Source: Stentor roeselii (taxonomy: Eukaryota; Ciliophora; Heterotrichea; Heterotrichida; Stentoridae). Taken from it: 25,234 nucleotides of DNA. Of the stretch, positions 1 to 9,357 are shown one piece after another (positions within the stretch are counted from its first letter, which is position 1; every line of letters starts with the position of its first letter). The stretch lies in the NCBI GenBank assembly GCA_006503475.1, contig RSEH01000401.1, forward strand, positions 1 through 25,234, written 5' to 3'. The notes beneath the pieces were generated by a model, which was not told the DNA's origin, searched no databases, and was given only the letters and a program-made list of their open reading frames with translations. Position numbers and translations under genes: made by a program.

Positions 1-1788
1 TCTTCAGCTTCATCTTCTTCAGCTTCATCTTCTTCAGCTTCATCTTCTTCAGCTTCATCTTCAGTTGTCTCAGCAACGTCCTCGACTTGATCAGGAACTA
101 AAGCGTTATCTTCTTCTTCAGTTTCATCTTCTTCAGCTTCATCAGCTTCATCTTCTTCATCATCTTCCTCATCATCGTCTTCTTCATCATCGTCTTCTTC
201 AGCTTCGTCTTCTTCAGCTTCATCTTCAGTTGTCTCAGCAACATCCTCGACTTGGTCGGGAACTAAAGCGTTATCTTCTTCTTCAGCTTCATCTTCTTCA
301 GCTTCGTCTTCTTCAGCTTCATCTTCTTCATCATCGTCTTCTTCAGCTTCATCTTCTTCAGCTTCATCTTCTTCAGCTTCATCTTCAGTTGTCTCGGCAA
401 CATCCTCGACTTGATCAGGAACTAAAGCGTTATCTTCTTCTTCAGTTTCATCATCATCTTCTTCAGCTTCGTCTTCTTCAGCTTCATCTTCTTCATCATC
501 GTCTTCTTCAGCTTCGTCTTCTTCAGCTTCGTCTTCTTCAGCTTCATCTTCTTCAGCTTCATCTTCAGTTGTCTCGGCAACATCCTCGACTTGATCAGGA
601 ACTAAAGCGTTATCTTCTTCTTCAGCTTCTTCTTCAGCTTCATCAGCTTCATCTTCCTCATCATCATCTTCTTCATCATCGTCTTCTTCAGCTTCGTCTT
701 CTTCAGCTTCGTCTTCTTCAGCTTCATCTTCTTCAGCTTCATCTTCAGTTGTCTCGGCAACATCCTCGACTTGATCAGGAACTAAAGCGTTATCTTCTTC
801 TTCAGTTTCATCATCATCTTCTTCGGCTTCATCTTCTTCAGCTTCATCGTCTTCTTCAGCTTCATCAGCTTCAGTTTCATCTTCTTCAGCTTCATCTTCT
901 TCCTCAGTTGTCTCAGTAACAGTTTCGACTTGATCAGGAACTAAAGCATTATCTTCTTCTTCAGTTTCATCATCATCTTCTTCGGCTTCATCAGCTTCAT
1001 CGTCTTCTTCGGCTTCATCAGCTTCAGCTTCATCTTCTTCAGTCTCATCTGCATCATCATCTTCTTCTTCAGTTGTCTCAGTAACAGTTTCGACTTGATC
1101 AGGAATTAAAGCGTTATCTTCTTCTTCAGTTTCATCATCGTCTTCTTCAGCTTCATCAGCTTCATCGGCTTCATCAGCTTCATCAGCTTCTTCGGCTTCA
1201 TCTTCTTCAGCTTCATCTTCTTCAGTTTCATCATCATCTTCTTCCTCAGTTGTCTCGGTAACAGCTTCGACTTGATCAGGAACCAAAGCGTTATCTTCTT
1301 CTTCAGTTTCATCATCGTCTCCTTCAGCTTCATCAGCTTCATCAGCTTCATCAGCTTCATCAGCTCCATCAGCTTCAGCTTCAGCTTCAGCTTCATCTTC
1401 TTCAGTTTCATCTTCTTCAGCTTCATCAGCTTCATCTTCTTCAGCTTCATCTTCTTCCTCAGTTGTATCAGTAACAGTTTCGAGTTGATCAGGAACTAAA
1501 GCGTTATCTTCTTCTTCAGTTTCTTCATCGTCTTCTTCAACTTCATCAGCTTCATCGGCTTCATCAGCTTCATCAGCTTCATCAGCTTCATCAGCTTCAC
1601 CAGCTTCATCAGTTTCTTCAGCTTCATCTTCTTCAGTTTCATCTTCTTCCTCAGTTGTCTCAGTAACAGCTTCGACTTGATCAGGAACCAAAGCGTTATC
1701 TTCTTCTTCAGTTTCATCATCATCAGCTTCATCAGCTTCATCGTCTTCTTCAGCTTCATCTTCTTCAGCTTCATCTTCTTCATCTTCT
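1..1788 (-). CDS. Probable continuation of the acidic repeat protein, shifted by one base, running off the left edge
   Basis: Read triplet by triplet on the minus strand, this stretch has no stop for about 596 codons and no Met, so start-based gene finding misses it. It encodes acidic blocks (EDEAEEDEA, EDDDETEEED) separated by ten copies of a spacer close to DNALVPDQVEDVAETTED. It uses only about eleven amino acids (D, E, A, T, N, L, V, P, Q, I, G), with no Lys, Arg, His or aromatic residue seen. The spacer motif is shared with the gene that begins at 2841, and the frame differs by a single base at about 1789. I therefore infer one gene of at least 946 codons, with its C-terminus outside the window. 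Alternatives are a pseudogene tail or a programmed frameshift. Confidence 0.65.
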
Positions 1789-2352
1789 TCATTCATCTTC
1801 TTCAGTTTCATCTGCATCATCATCTTCTTCCTCAGTTGTCTCAGTTTCTTCATTAGTCTCAGTCGTCTCAGCAACAGTTTCCTCAACTTGATCTGGTACC
1901 AAAGTGTTATCTTCTTCTTCCTCCTCTTCTTCTTCTTCTGTTTCAGTTTCTTCTTCCTCCTCTTCAGTTTCTTCTGTTTCAGTTTCTTCAGCTTCTTCAG
2001 TCTCTTCAGCTTCTTCAGTCTCTTCAGCTTCTTCAGTCTCTTCAGTCTCTTCAGCTTCTTCAGTCTCTTCAGTTGTCTCAGTAGTTGTTTCCACAGTTTC
2101 CTCAAGTTGATCTGGTACCAAAGCGTTATCTTCTTCTTCTTCAGTTTCTTCAGCTTCTTCAGTCTCTTCAGTTTCCTGAGTCTCTTCAGCTTCTTCAGTC
2201 TCTTCAGCTTCCTGAGTCTCTTCAGCTTCCTGAGTCTCTTCAGCTTCCTGAGTCTCTTCAGTTTCCTGAGTCTCTTCAGCTTCTTCAGTCTCTTCAGCTT
2301 CCTCAGTTTCCTGAGTCTCTTCTGCTTCCTGAGTCTCTTCAGCCTCTTCAGT
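1..2352 (-). repeat. Tandem repeat array of 159-219 bp units, pyrimidine-rich on the plus strand
   Basis: The spacer motif recurs with its GCT codon at 102, 267, 426, 606, 786, 945, 1110, 1287, 1500, 1692, 1903 and 2122. Distances are 165, 159, 180, 180, 159, 165, 177, 213, 192, 211 and 219. Units around 426, 606 and 786 are near-identical copies at exactly 180 bp, suggesting recent duplication. Inside the units are nested TTCTTCAGC/TTCATC and TTCTTCAGTCTC microsatellite-like blocks. The plus strand is nearly all C and T with scattered AG. Confidence 0.9.
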
Positions 2353-2841
2353 TTCCTCAGTTTCATCAGTCTCGGTTGCATCTGCCACACCACCTAGTAA
2401 TCCGGCGACATTTCCTTCATCTGAGGTCTGCTCTTCATTATTTTCAGTGGTTTCTCCTTCTTCTCCTTCTTCTTCTCCTTCTTCACCTGTTTGAGTTTCC
2501 TCTTCAGTACCTGTTTGAGTTTCCTCTTCAGTGTCTTGTGTTTCCTCATTAGTCTCTTGGCTAGCTGAATTGCTTCCTTCATTAGTTTCTTGAGCATTAG
2601 TTTGGGAGCTAGTTTCAGTTGTTGAGCTGCCATCGGTGCTCGTTTCAGTAGTATCCTCACTGGATTGAACAGTATTTTCATCAGATGTTCCGGTGTCCTG
2701 TGACAAGCCAAGCTCAAGAAATGCTGTTTGATCATCGGTCACTGCAACTTTAATTCCGTTTCTACCTTCTGGGTAGACTTCTGCATTCAAATTAACGATT
2801 TGGGACAGGAGCGTCAAAACGCCTAATACCAAAAATCTCAT
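1789..2841 (-). CDS. Secreted, very acidic Glu/Thr-rich repeat protein, N-terminal part
   Basis: An open frame of 350 aa from the ATG at 2841 to TGA at 1789-1791. An upstream in-frame TTG at 2853 is less likely to be the start. The first 20 residues (MRFLVLGVLTLLSQIVNLNA) form a typical signal peptide, so the protein is probably secreted or delivered to a granule. A short mixed-sequence region of roughly 60 residues follows, then Thr/Glu/Ser-rich sequence, then a tract dominated by EETQEA/EETEEA units. Two copies of a spacer motif, DN(A/T)LVPDQ, occur near 1903 and 2122 and match ten more copies further left. The sequence is almost devoid of Lys, Arg and aromatic residues after the N-terminal third. 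I do not recognise a family. Such a protein could bind calcium or fill a secretory granule or mucus layer, but that is inference. The stop lies inside the repeat and is probably not the true end. Confidence 0.75.
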   Translation of the reverse strand: MRFLVLGVLTLLSQIVNLNAEVYPEGRNGIKVAVTDDQTAFLELGLSQDTGTSDENTVQSSEDTTETSTDGSSTTETSSQTNAQETNEGSNSASQETNEETQDTEEETQTGTEEETQTGEEGEEEGEEGETTENNEEQTSDEGNVAGLLGGVADATETDETEETEEAEETQEAEETQETEEAEETEEAEETQETEETQEAEETQEAEETQEAEETEEAEETQETEETEEAEETEEEEDNALVPDQLEETVETTTETTEETEEAEETEETEEAEETEEAEETEEAEETETEETEEEEEETETEEEEEEEEEDNTLVPDQVEETVAETTETNEETETTEEEDDDADETEEDE

Positions 2842-4598
2842 TATAAAGTTCAAAACGGATAGGAACTTATATCGATGTAAATATGGAAGTCACTAAAAAT
2901 CTTATACAAATCCTAAAATTGTAAATTTCTGTGAAATGAGTCAGCAAATCGTCATTCGCTTAAACTTCTAGATTCAATTCCCTTTATTCTTCATTCTTCT
3001 TTATTCCTTTCTTTTAAAAATTACTTCGCCTTCTCTAGTAATTTTTAGAGATCTCAACAACGTCAGAATTCCAAGAACCTTTATCAAGAGGACAAGAAAC
3101 GTCCAAAGAAAAGTCAATGAATTAAAAGAGTTACTCTTCAACAAGTGATCATATTCTTCTCAATCATTTTCCCAACAATCAACTTTTTTAATCAATCCTC
3201 GATGACCCTGTACTTTGCAGGCTTTGCAAAGAAAGGAAAGGGTTTTGATGATGATTAAAATTTAACTTGACAACCTTTCAAGTCGCAGGTCTTTCCATGA
3301 ACTATGAATAAGGACTTGAAGAAGGATTAGTGAATTTACTTAGAATAATTAGTTGGGAATTAAGGACTTAGAGGAAATCAGAATTGTTGATTAACTTGCT
3401 GTGATTTTATTCAGGGTTTATATAATTGGGGTTCTAAATCATGGAGAAGGTTTAGAAGGAATTTGATAACGTTTAGTTTAAGACTCTGAGACATTTAAGG
3501 ATGAGGAATGGAAAGTTAAGTATTAAGAGTTTTTTTTTGGTTTAGAAAAATTGTTTTAGTTTAATAGTTGAAATTTATAATGGATGGTGGAGAGGGATGA
3601 AGATTTGATTAAAAGTTGGGGAAATGAGATACTTTTTCATCGAGTTTAAAAAGAATTTTTGATAATATTTAATTTTTTAGAATAATTATCAGTCAAATCA
3701 AGGTAAACTTAAAAGCGAATTGAAAAATTCTGAAATTTCGTAGTTGGTTAACAGTTGAAAAACCATTAAAAGGTTTAGAAATAATCATGTTTCATGAATA
3801 ATTTGACCAGTAAAAATTCTTTATGACTTTAATGCTCACTCAAATAAACGATTAATAATCATATTAATTTTTGTGATGATATCTCGATAGATAATTGTTT
3901 TGTTTTTTACAATTCATTATATTGTAGGATGCAACTCAGATAAATCATTTCAATACCTAAGATTTCATATTCTTTCTAATTCATTATTAAGAAGAAATGA
4001 TCAATCTTCATCAACTAATTTTTAAATAATCCGAAAAGTACTTTGCAGTCTTATTGACTAAAATAGGTAAATAAATTATAAACATTCATTTGATGTCGAA
4101 GATATTTAGCTCAGATTTAATTAATAACTTTTGATAAATCCAGATATTTGCTTATAGTTGTAAATTTATTCAGATTATTTTCTAATATTACAATATCAAC
4201 TTAAGGTTCACTCTATTGACAGTACCTAAAATATTTTCTATAAATAGCCACTGATCATTATCATTACAAATAAAACCAAGGCGATATATCCTTCTCAATT
4301 GAGCTACAACTCCTAGTACTTAATATTTCTAAGATCTTTCTACTATCTTAATATCCTTTCCAAAAAATCTAAAGTTTTCTATAATATCTACTTGCAAATA
4401 CTTCTAATCCATTCTTCCAATCAAGCTCCCTCCACGAAAATCCTAAACCTATTCACTAATTCTCCAAAAAAACCAAATAAAACAATCCAAATATTCTCCT
4501 CACTAAATCCAAAACAAACAATACCCTTCCCCAACCCAACATCATAAAACCTCTAAACTTTCAATAACCCTTTAAAATTTCCATAAAAACAAAAATAA
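2842..4598. other. 1.76 kb spacer between two divergent genes
   Basis: There is no complete gene that I can support. From about 2936 to 3262 there is a gene-like patch with open frames on both strands (see findings). About 3300-3660 is G/T-rich and nearly lacks C. About 3660-4320 is plain AT-rich sequence. The last 200 bases before the plus-strand gene are A/C-rich and almost free of G. No tRNA, repeat or mobile-element signature was seen. Confidence 0.6.
4400..4598 (+). promoter_or_regulatory. G-depleted leader upstream of the coiled-coil gene
   Basis: About 200 bases contain only a handful of G on the coding strand, directly before the ATG at 4599, which sits in an A-rich context. The same composition precedes the other genes, so it probably marks promoter plus 5' untranslated sequence. 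No specific factor site was recognised. Confidence 0.4.
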
Positions 4599-5603
4599 AT
4601 GAGCGACTACGAGGAAAGCTCAGTGTCTAAAACCAGTTCCTACAGAATAAAAGGAAAAGCTTTAAAAGCACGACCAGGTTCCCTTCCCTGGGAAGAAGAA
4701 TCAATGACCTTCGGCAGGGACAAAGGAGCAGTATTACTAAAACTCCAAAGAGAAAACGCAGAGTTACGAAAGCAGTTAAAAGACTTCAACCAAAACATAA
4801 GCCACATAATCCTTCAGTTCAAAAATAAAAAATCATCAAAAGTTCCAAAAGAAAGCCGACCAGAAGAAGTTCTAGAAAATGCTCTGAAAAAATTAGGGTA
4901 CTACGAGTAAGTATTAAACAGAAAAGAATATAAAAGACTTGAAAATCGCATCGGAAGACTTAGTGACCCTGGATATGAAGCTGGTCTTAAAAGTGAAGTT
5001 TTCAATGCGCAGGAGAAAATGAATGACTTGGAAAATAACATCAGAAAACATGAGGCTCAACAAAAACTCAGGTCAAAAGAACTTGAGACTATCATGGAAA
5101 CTGGAGAAAAGAAAGAAGTAAATCGACAGTTCTTTGAAATTTCTAAAGAAATCGCAATTTATACCCAGAAAGTTGAACAGTTAAAAGAAAAGAGAAGAGG
5201 AATGAAAAAGAATAAGAAAGAAGTAGAAAAAAAACTTAAAGAATTAGAAAAGTTGGATTTTCCTGAAGATGATGAAAAGGAAATAGAGAAAGATGATAGT
5301 TTTTTTAGAGAGGCTTTTGAAAAAGCGAGGAAAAAGGATAAAGCTGTTGAGGGGAAGTATTGTTCTGGACTTAAACTGTTGGAGATTAAGGTGAAGAAAT
5401 TGAATGAGGAACTCTTGAAGATGAAGGAAGAAGAACTAAAAATTTCACAAGATTTAGCAATGAGGAATAAAGAATACTCAGAAAAACAACTTGAGTTAAG
5501 TGACTTGCAAATAACAGCAACTGCAACATCTATAAAAAAATCACAGAAAAATAAACCCAGCTATGGAGACGATCTGATGTTTTTAACTGAAGCAAATCTG
5601 TAG
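4599..5603 (+). CDS. Coiled-coil protein, two exons, unknown function
   Basis: The exons are 4599-4906 and 4922-5603, and the 15-nt intron removal joins two open frames exactly (GA+A gives Glu). The product is 329 aa. Residues about 45-70 and 103-310 are heptad-like and rich in Lys and Glu (QRENAELRKQLKDF, KKEVEKKLKELEKL), predicting long coiled coils. The N-terminus is Ser-rich with a basic stretch and PWEEE. The C-terminus is polar. There is no signal peptide or membrane segment, so it is probably a cytoplasmic or cytoskeletal structural protein, perhaps of cilia or cortex, though nothing proves that. I do not recognise the family. The start is the first ATG after a G-poor leader. Confidence 0.85.
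4907..4921 (+). other. 15-nt spliceosomal intron
   Basis: The sequence is gtaagtattaaacag. It contains the in-frame TAA that would otherwise end the first exon after 103 codons. Removal (phase 2) restores a continuous frame. Confidence 0.93.
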
Positions 5604-5752
5604 AACTTATGATAACTAAACCTAAAAATCTCTAAAACCCTTAAAATTCCCTAAAACCCCTTTAAAATTCCCTAAAACCCCCTAAAAACCCCATCACTAA
5701 AAACCCCTTCCACCAACACCCATCATCACCAAATTAAAAAATCCGGGCAATA
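5604..5752 (+). promoter_or_regulatory. Short G-free spacer with CCCTAAAA-like runs
   Basis: This is the 149-base gap between two plus-strand genes. It holds several imperfect CCCTAAAA/CCCTTAAAA runs and almost no G. It probably serves as 3' end of one gene and promoter/leader of the next. It is not an exact telomere repeat. Confidence 0.4.
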
Positions 5753-6841
5753 ATGAAAAATTATCTGCTTCAGGAAAACCAAAACATAATCCAAGAAATT
5801 TTCGAATTAAAATCCGAAGTTCCAGGTAAAAATTTACTCCTTTCTCAAATTCTCAGTACTTTTCGCAGCCTCGAACACAAATGGCTGGAACTTGTCGAAA
5901 CCAGCGAAAAAACCCAAAAATCTTTAAAAGACCGCCACTCACGAACAGAGTCTTCAATGATTCATTTCAAGCAAGTCCAGCTTAAACAACAACTGCGACT
6001 TACACGATGCACATCAAAAGAACTTCAACTAAAAAACATGCATGAAACTGTTGCAAGTCACTTGAAAGTCTTTCCTAAGCTCTGGAGTCAAAACCTTCAA
6101 AAACTTAAACAAAAATCAACAAGTTGGCGATTTACGCCTTTTGCTTCTCCGACTTATGATCAGGAATTTGATTTCTTGAAAAACTCTCGAATTTTAAAGG
6201 ATTCGGGGCAGGTTAACTTAACTCGAGAATTCAAAAAAGTGAAAAAAAATGAGAAAAGTTCAGAAAATTTTCAGGAAGTCCAGAAAAAATCACCTTTTCA
6301 GCTGAAAATTATTGAAGATTCGAAAAATACTTCAAAGTTCAGTGAAAAAATCGCTGATAACACCCTGCAAGATGATTCAGCGGAATTTGAGAAGGTGATG
6401 CAAGAAATCAGTGAAAATAAGGCGAATTTTTCAGGATTTGAGGAAAAAAGTGGCTGGAAAAGTGAATTAGAAAGTGAAAACGACTCACAAAACATAAGCG
6501 AGATAAAAAACGCGATTTCTGTTTTGTTTAAAGCAAATCTTCTCCTTCCTGAAAAGCGCAACATGCTTGATAAAATCACAGAATTAGTCCAAAATCCAGA
6601 AGAAAGTGAAAAACTAGTCCTTTACCTTCAACTACTCAGTATAAACCAAAGTCTTCTTCAATCTTACTCAAAACAAAGCGAAAACGATGTGAAAATCGAA
6701 GAACTTTTAGAAGCGACATCATTTTTATCAAGTCTCGGTCCTAAAAAGCTAGAATCTTCTCTACTCGAATTAAGTTTTTCTTTAAACACACGTCAAAAGC
6801 GTGGTTCAATCGGCAAATGCAGTACAAAAGAGATGACTTAA
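5753..6841 (+). CDS. Hypothetical 362-aa hydrophilic protein
   Basis: A single-exon frame of 362 aa from ATG at 5753 to TAA. It has no signal peptide or membrane segment. Residues about 1-120 look helical, with Gln/Lys/Leu-rich segments. The middle (about 150-250) is Lys/Glu/Ser-rich and probably disordered. The C-terminal third (about 250-345) is predicted helical with Leu-rich stretches (EKLVLYLQLLSINQSLLQ). I do not recognise it. It follows the coiled-coil gene by 149 bases on the same strand and converges on the DHHC gene, with only 20 bases between the two stop codons. A cytoskeletal or scaffold role is a guess. Confidence 0.75.
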   Translation: MKNYLLQENQNIIQEIFELKSEVPGKNLLLSQILSTFRSLEHKWLELVETSEKTQKSLKDRHSRTESSMIHFKQVQLKQQLRLTRCTSKELQLKNMHETVASHLKVFPKLWSQNLQKLKQKSTSWRFTPFASPTYDQEFDFLKNSRILKDSGQVNLTREFKKVKKNEKSSENFQEVQKKSPFQLKIIEDSKNTSKFSEKIADNTLQDDSAEFEKVMQEISENKANFSGFEEKSGWKSELESENDSQNISEIKNAISVLFKANLLLPEKRNMLDKITELVQNPEESEKLVLYLQLLSINQSLLQSYSKQSENDVKIEELLEATSFLSSLGPKKLESSLLELSFSLNTRQKRGSIGKCSTKEMT

Positions 6842-6861
6842 TTGTAATTAACTCTTACAAC

Positions 6862-8475
6862 TCACTCATTCTCCTCATTTATCGTACTTGACTGGTTTAA
6901 AAGTGGAAGATTCCGTCTTCTGCAACATCCTTCCTCGTCATCCAATTCGATTTTTTCACTTTTCTTAGAAAAATAACTCCAGTCTTCCGAGTCTTTCAAC
7001 AAAATCGAGCTTGTTGAGCTAAGTGAGCTAAAAACTCCGTTTTTTTTATAAGAATATTTATCATGCGTTGTTTTTTTCGATAAAACATTACTGATTTGAA
7101 TCCACAGCAATGGAAGGACCAGCAATAACACTGGAAGGCAAAATCCTGATAAAATCAAAGGCGTGTATTCAGGAACTGAGAAGTAAGACCCTAGGTAAGG
7201 GTTGTTCCCTTGATGGATGTTGAAATAACGCATTAGTCCTAAGGAGATTGTAGAGACTAGGTCAAGACATAGAAAAAATAAGTAAAAAACAAAGGTTTTA
7301 TGATTTCCTTCTCCTACACAGTTGTTGATCCATGGGCAGTGGTGGTCGAACTTCTAAGTAAAATTTACTCTTACGCACTTTCGGCAGTGGTGGCAATGAA
7401 CTGTTGTGTGAAGCTTCTTCACGGAACAGTAAGGACAGATGAAGTCTGGCTTTATAGTGGCGTAAAGCTCGGGGATTGAGGACTTTGCTCGCTCGTATGA
7501 AGGGTCTTTGAAACTTGTTACGATGAATAAAGCTAGAGTCATGAACTCTAAAAATAATACGCATGCGTTGACGATGAAGTCGAAAAAAGGTAACAGGACT
7601 AAGACTACTGCAGCGAGACGGAGATTCATTAGGATTATGTGGCTTGAGTACCTTTTCTTACCGATACGCTTTAGGGGAGTCTTGCATGGGTTGGTGATAA
7701 GTCCAGGTTCCTTCTAAATATCCTTTACCAGCACTTTCAGCATATCTGTGCACCCTCGACTAGTGGCAAGGTCAAAAGCAGTAAGATTCATATTACACCT
7801 AGCATTTCTCTGTGCCCCTTTCATAATCAAATGACGTGCAATTTTATACGCTGACTGAAAAACCGTCAAATGCAATGGTGAATATCCTTTACTATCCTTA
7901 ATCTGCAGATTTTCACTGACAGAGATCAAAAAAATGCTCATATTTTCATTTCCTTCCAAAACTGCCAAATGAAGAGGAGTCAAACTATTTCCATCCTTCA
8001 TCTCAATATTATTCATCAAGTTGCAGTAAAAGTAAACAAAAATCCCTACATTCCCCGAAGCCGCTGCCAGATGTAAAACATTCTGACCATTCACATCAGT
8101 TAAATTCGGATCAGCTCCAAGTCTTATATACTCCAAAACAAGTTTCTTCATATTTCTTACAATTTTGTTATGCTTCGCTGCCAAATGAAGAGGAGTCTGC
8201 TTTTCCTTGATAGTGACCGAGTTAAGCATTTCAGTCAGTATATAAGGAGGATGTCTTATTTTAAACTCCTCTAACAACACATTCAGATAAGGAACCATCA
8301 GGTACTCTTTCATCAATGTCTTAGAAAAATCGTGGAAAATGTTAAAACCTCCAGGATCCACGAATTTATTCAAGTCCAGTTGAGTTTTCTTTAATATTGA
8401 CTTGAAATTATCAAGATCCTGCGTTTGAAGCGCGATTAAAAGTCCTGCTTTTGTACTATTGCCTGATTCTATCAT
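6862..8475 (-). CDS. Ankyrin-repeat DHHC protein S-acyltransferase (HIP14/Akr1 type), three exons
   Basis: The exons are 8475-7729, 7713-7369 and 7353-6862, giving 527 aa. The enzyme is expected to palmitoylate Cys residues of client proteins at Golgi or plasma membrane. Residues about 75-249 carry ankyrin repeats ([53 protein letters not shown]). Membrane segments flank the cysteine-rich domain. [21 protein letters not shown] runs across the second intron into [14 protein letters not shown]. The catalytic DHHC is at residues 367-370. After two more membrane segments comes KKTTHDKY, matching the family's TTxE motif with D for E. The order ankyrin-TM-DHHC is that of DHHC17/Akr1. The C-terminal tail is acidic and Ser-rich with a CC pair. 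The stop is TGA. Confidence 0.93.
7354..7368 (-). other. 15-nt intron inside the DHHC cysteine-rich domain
   Basis: On the coding strand the sequence is gtaaattttacttag, phase 0. Splicing joins ...CRKCVR to KFDHHC, reconstituting the canonical [11 protein letters not shown] motif, which is strong independent proof of the intron. Confidence 0.97.
7714..7728 (-). other. 15-nt intron joining ankyrin and membrane domains
   Basis: On the coding strand the sequence is gtaaaggatatttag, phase 0. It contains the TAG that would end the ankyrin exon. Removal continues the frame into [18 protein letters not shown] and the first membrane segments. Confidence 0.93.
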
Positions 8476-8513
8476 TATTATTAGAATAAAGTATAAGATT
8501 TTGCTTCACCAGA

Positions 8514-8906
8514 TTAATAGTCAAAAGGCATTCGACTCTTCAGGATTTTTAACTCATCAGGCTCGTCACAGGACTGAACATAAGAACGTGCACGGTCGTG
8601 GAATAAAGGCTTTATGTCCAATACTCGTGGAAGGTACTTTGAGTACTTTAAGTTTCTTGACTTGTATTGAGGAGTCCTGTTGTTTCGGATGCATACAACT
8701 GGAAGCTTCGGCGAATTCAACTCGCTTTGAGAATAGACTTCTGATGGAATTTTTACTGATTTTTGATATGTCGGGGTTTGACGTTTTGAACTTGGAATTT
8801 TTGAACGGATCGCGATTACTGTTGGAGGATTTCTACGATGTTGGGAATGATTTGGACTTGGGTTTAATGGAGTTCCAATTGGGATTTGCTTTAGAAGGGT
8901 TTCCAT
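8514..8906 (-). CDS. Small basic protein, 130 aa, unknown
   Basis: The frame runs from ATG at 8906 (A-rich context, taaaataaATG) to TAA. The product is rich in Pro, Ser, Lys and Arg (SSKRQTPTYQKSV, PRVLDIKPLFHDRARSY), without signal peptide or membrane segment, and probably largely disordered. A longer open frame on the opposite strand overlaps it. I prefer the minus strand because the flank beyond 8906 shows the G-poor sense-strand leader typical of 5' ends here, and the start context is good. It ends 38 bases before the start of the ankyrin-DHHC gene on the same strand, but no intron links the two. I do not recognise a family. Confidence 0.6.
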   Translation of the reverse strand: METLLKQIPIGTPLNPSPNHSQHRRNPPTVIAIRSKIPSSKRQTPTYQKSVKIPSEVYSQSELNSPKLPVVCIRNNRTPQYKSRNLKYSKYLPRVLDIKPLFHDRARSYVQSCDEPDELKILKSRMPFDY

Positions 8907-9357
8907 TTATTTTAAGTTATCGGTTTTTGGATATGTTGAAGAAATTTAGGGATTTTTAGAAGGTTGGGCATGTTTTTGATGGTTTTATGAGGGTTTTGGA
9001 GGTTTTTTAGAGGAGATGGGATTGATAGGTAGAGGTTGATGGAGATTGAAGAGGTTTGTTAGAGGGTTGGAGGTCGGGAGTTAAGTTTAGTGAAATTTCA
9101 TTTCAAGATGTTAAATTCCGTGCTGAAGAATCTCAATTACATATAAATCAATAATTGTGGATATTCCTATAACCCAACTCTCCATCAACTCTCAAAAACT
9201 CGTTAAAACTCATTCTTTTTCACTCCTAAATCACTTTCCCTCACTTAAAATAATAACCCAAACATCGAATAAACCGCTTTAACTAAATCACCAACCCCTA
9301 AAGCCTTTAAACCCCTAAACCCCCTAAAAATAAATCACTAAAAACCTTTCCAAAAAC
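8907..9357. other. Spacer between TIM16 3' end and the small basic protein gene
   Basis: The right half (about 9170-9357) is C/A-rich on the plus strand, with CCCCTAAA-like runs. The left half (about 8941-9110) is G/T-rich and nearly free of C. The switch lies at about 9110-9170, consistent with a boundary between the 3' region of TIM16 and the promoter/leader of the gene at 8906. No gene was seen. Confidence 0.5.

Noticed and set aside
65-919. Plus-strand Leu/His/Gln-rich frame across the pyrimidine tract, and Lys/Met/Leu-rich minus frames at 1106-1450 and 1496-1792.
   Set aside because: They are out-of-phase readings of the acidic repeat. The acidic frame is the one that continues from the signal-peptide gene and keeps the spacer motif.
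5620-5710. CCCTAAAA-like runs (also 9290-9340) as internal telomere repeats.
   Set aside because: The runs are imperfect and differ from the heterotrich telomere unit CCCTAACA. They are explained by the G-poor composition of gene flanks.
8459-8959. 166-codon plus-strand frame opposite the small basic protein.
   Set aside because: It overlaps the start of the ankyrin-DHHC gene, and the flank composition and start context favour the minus strand.
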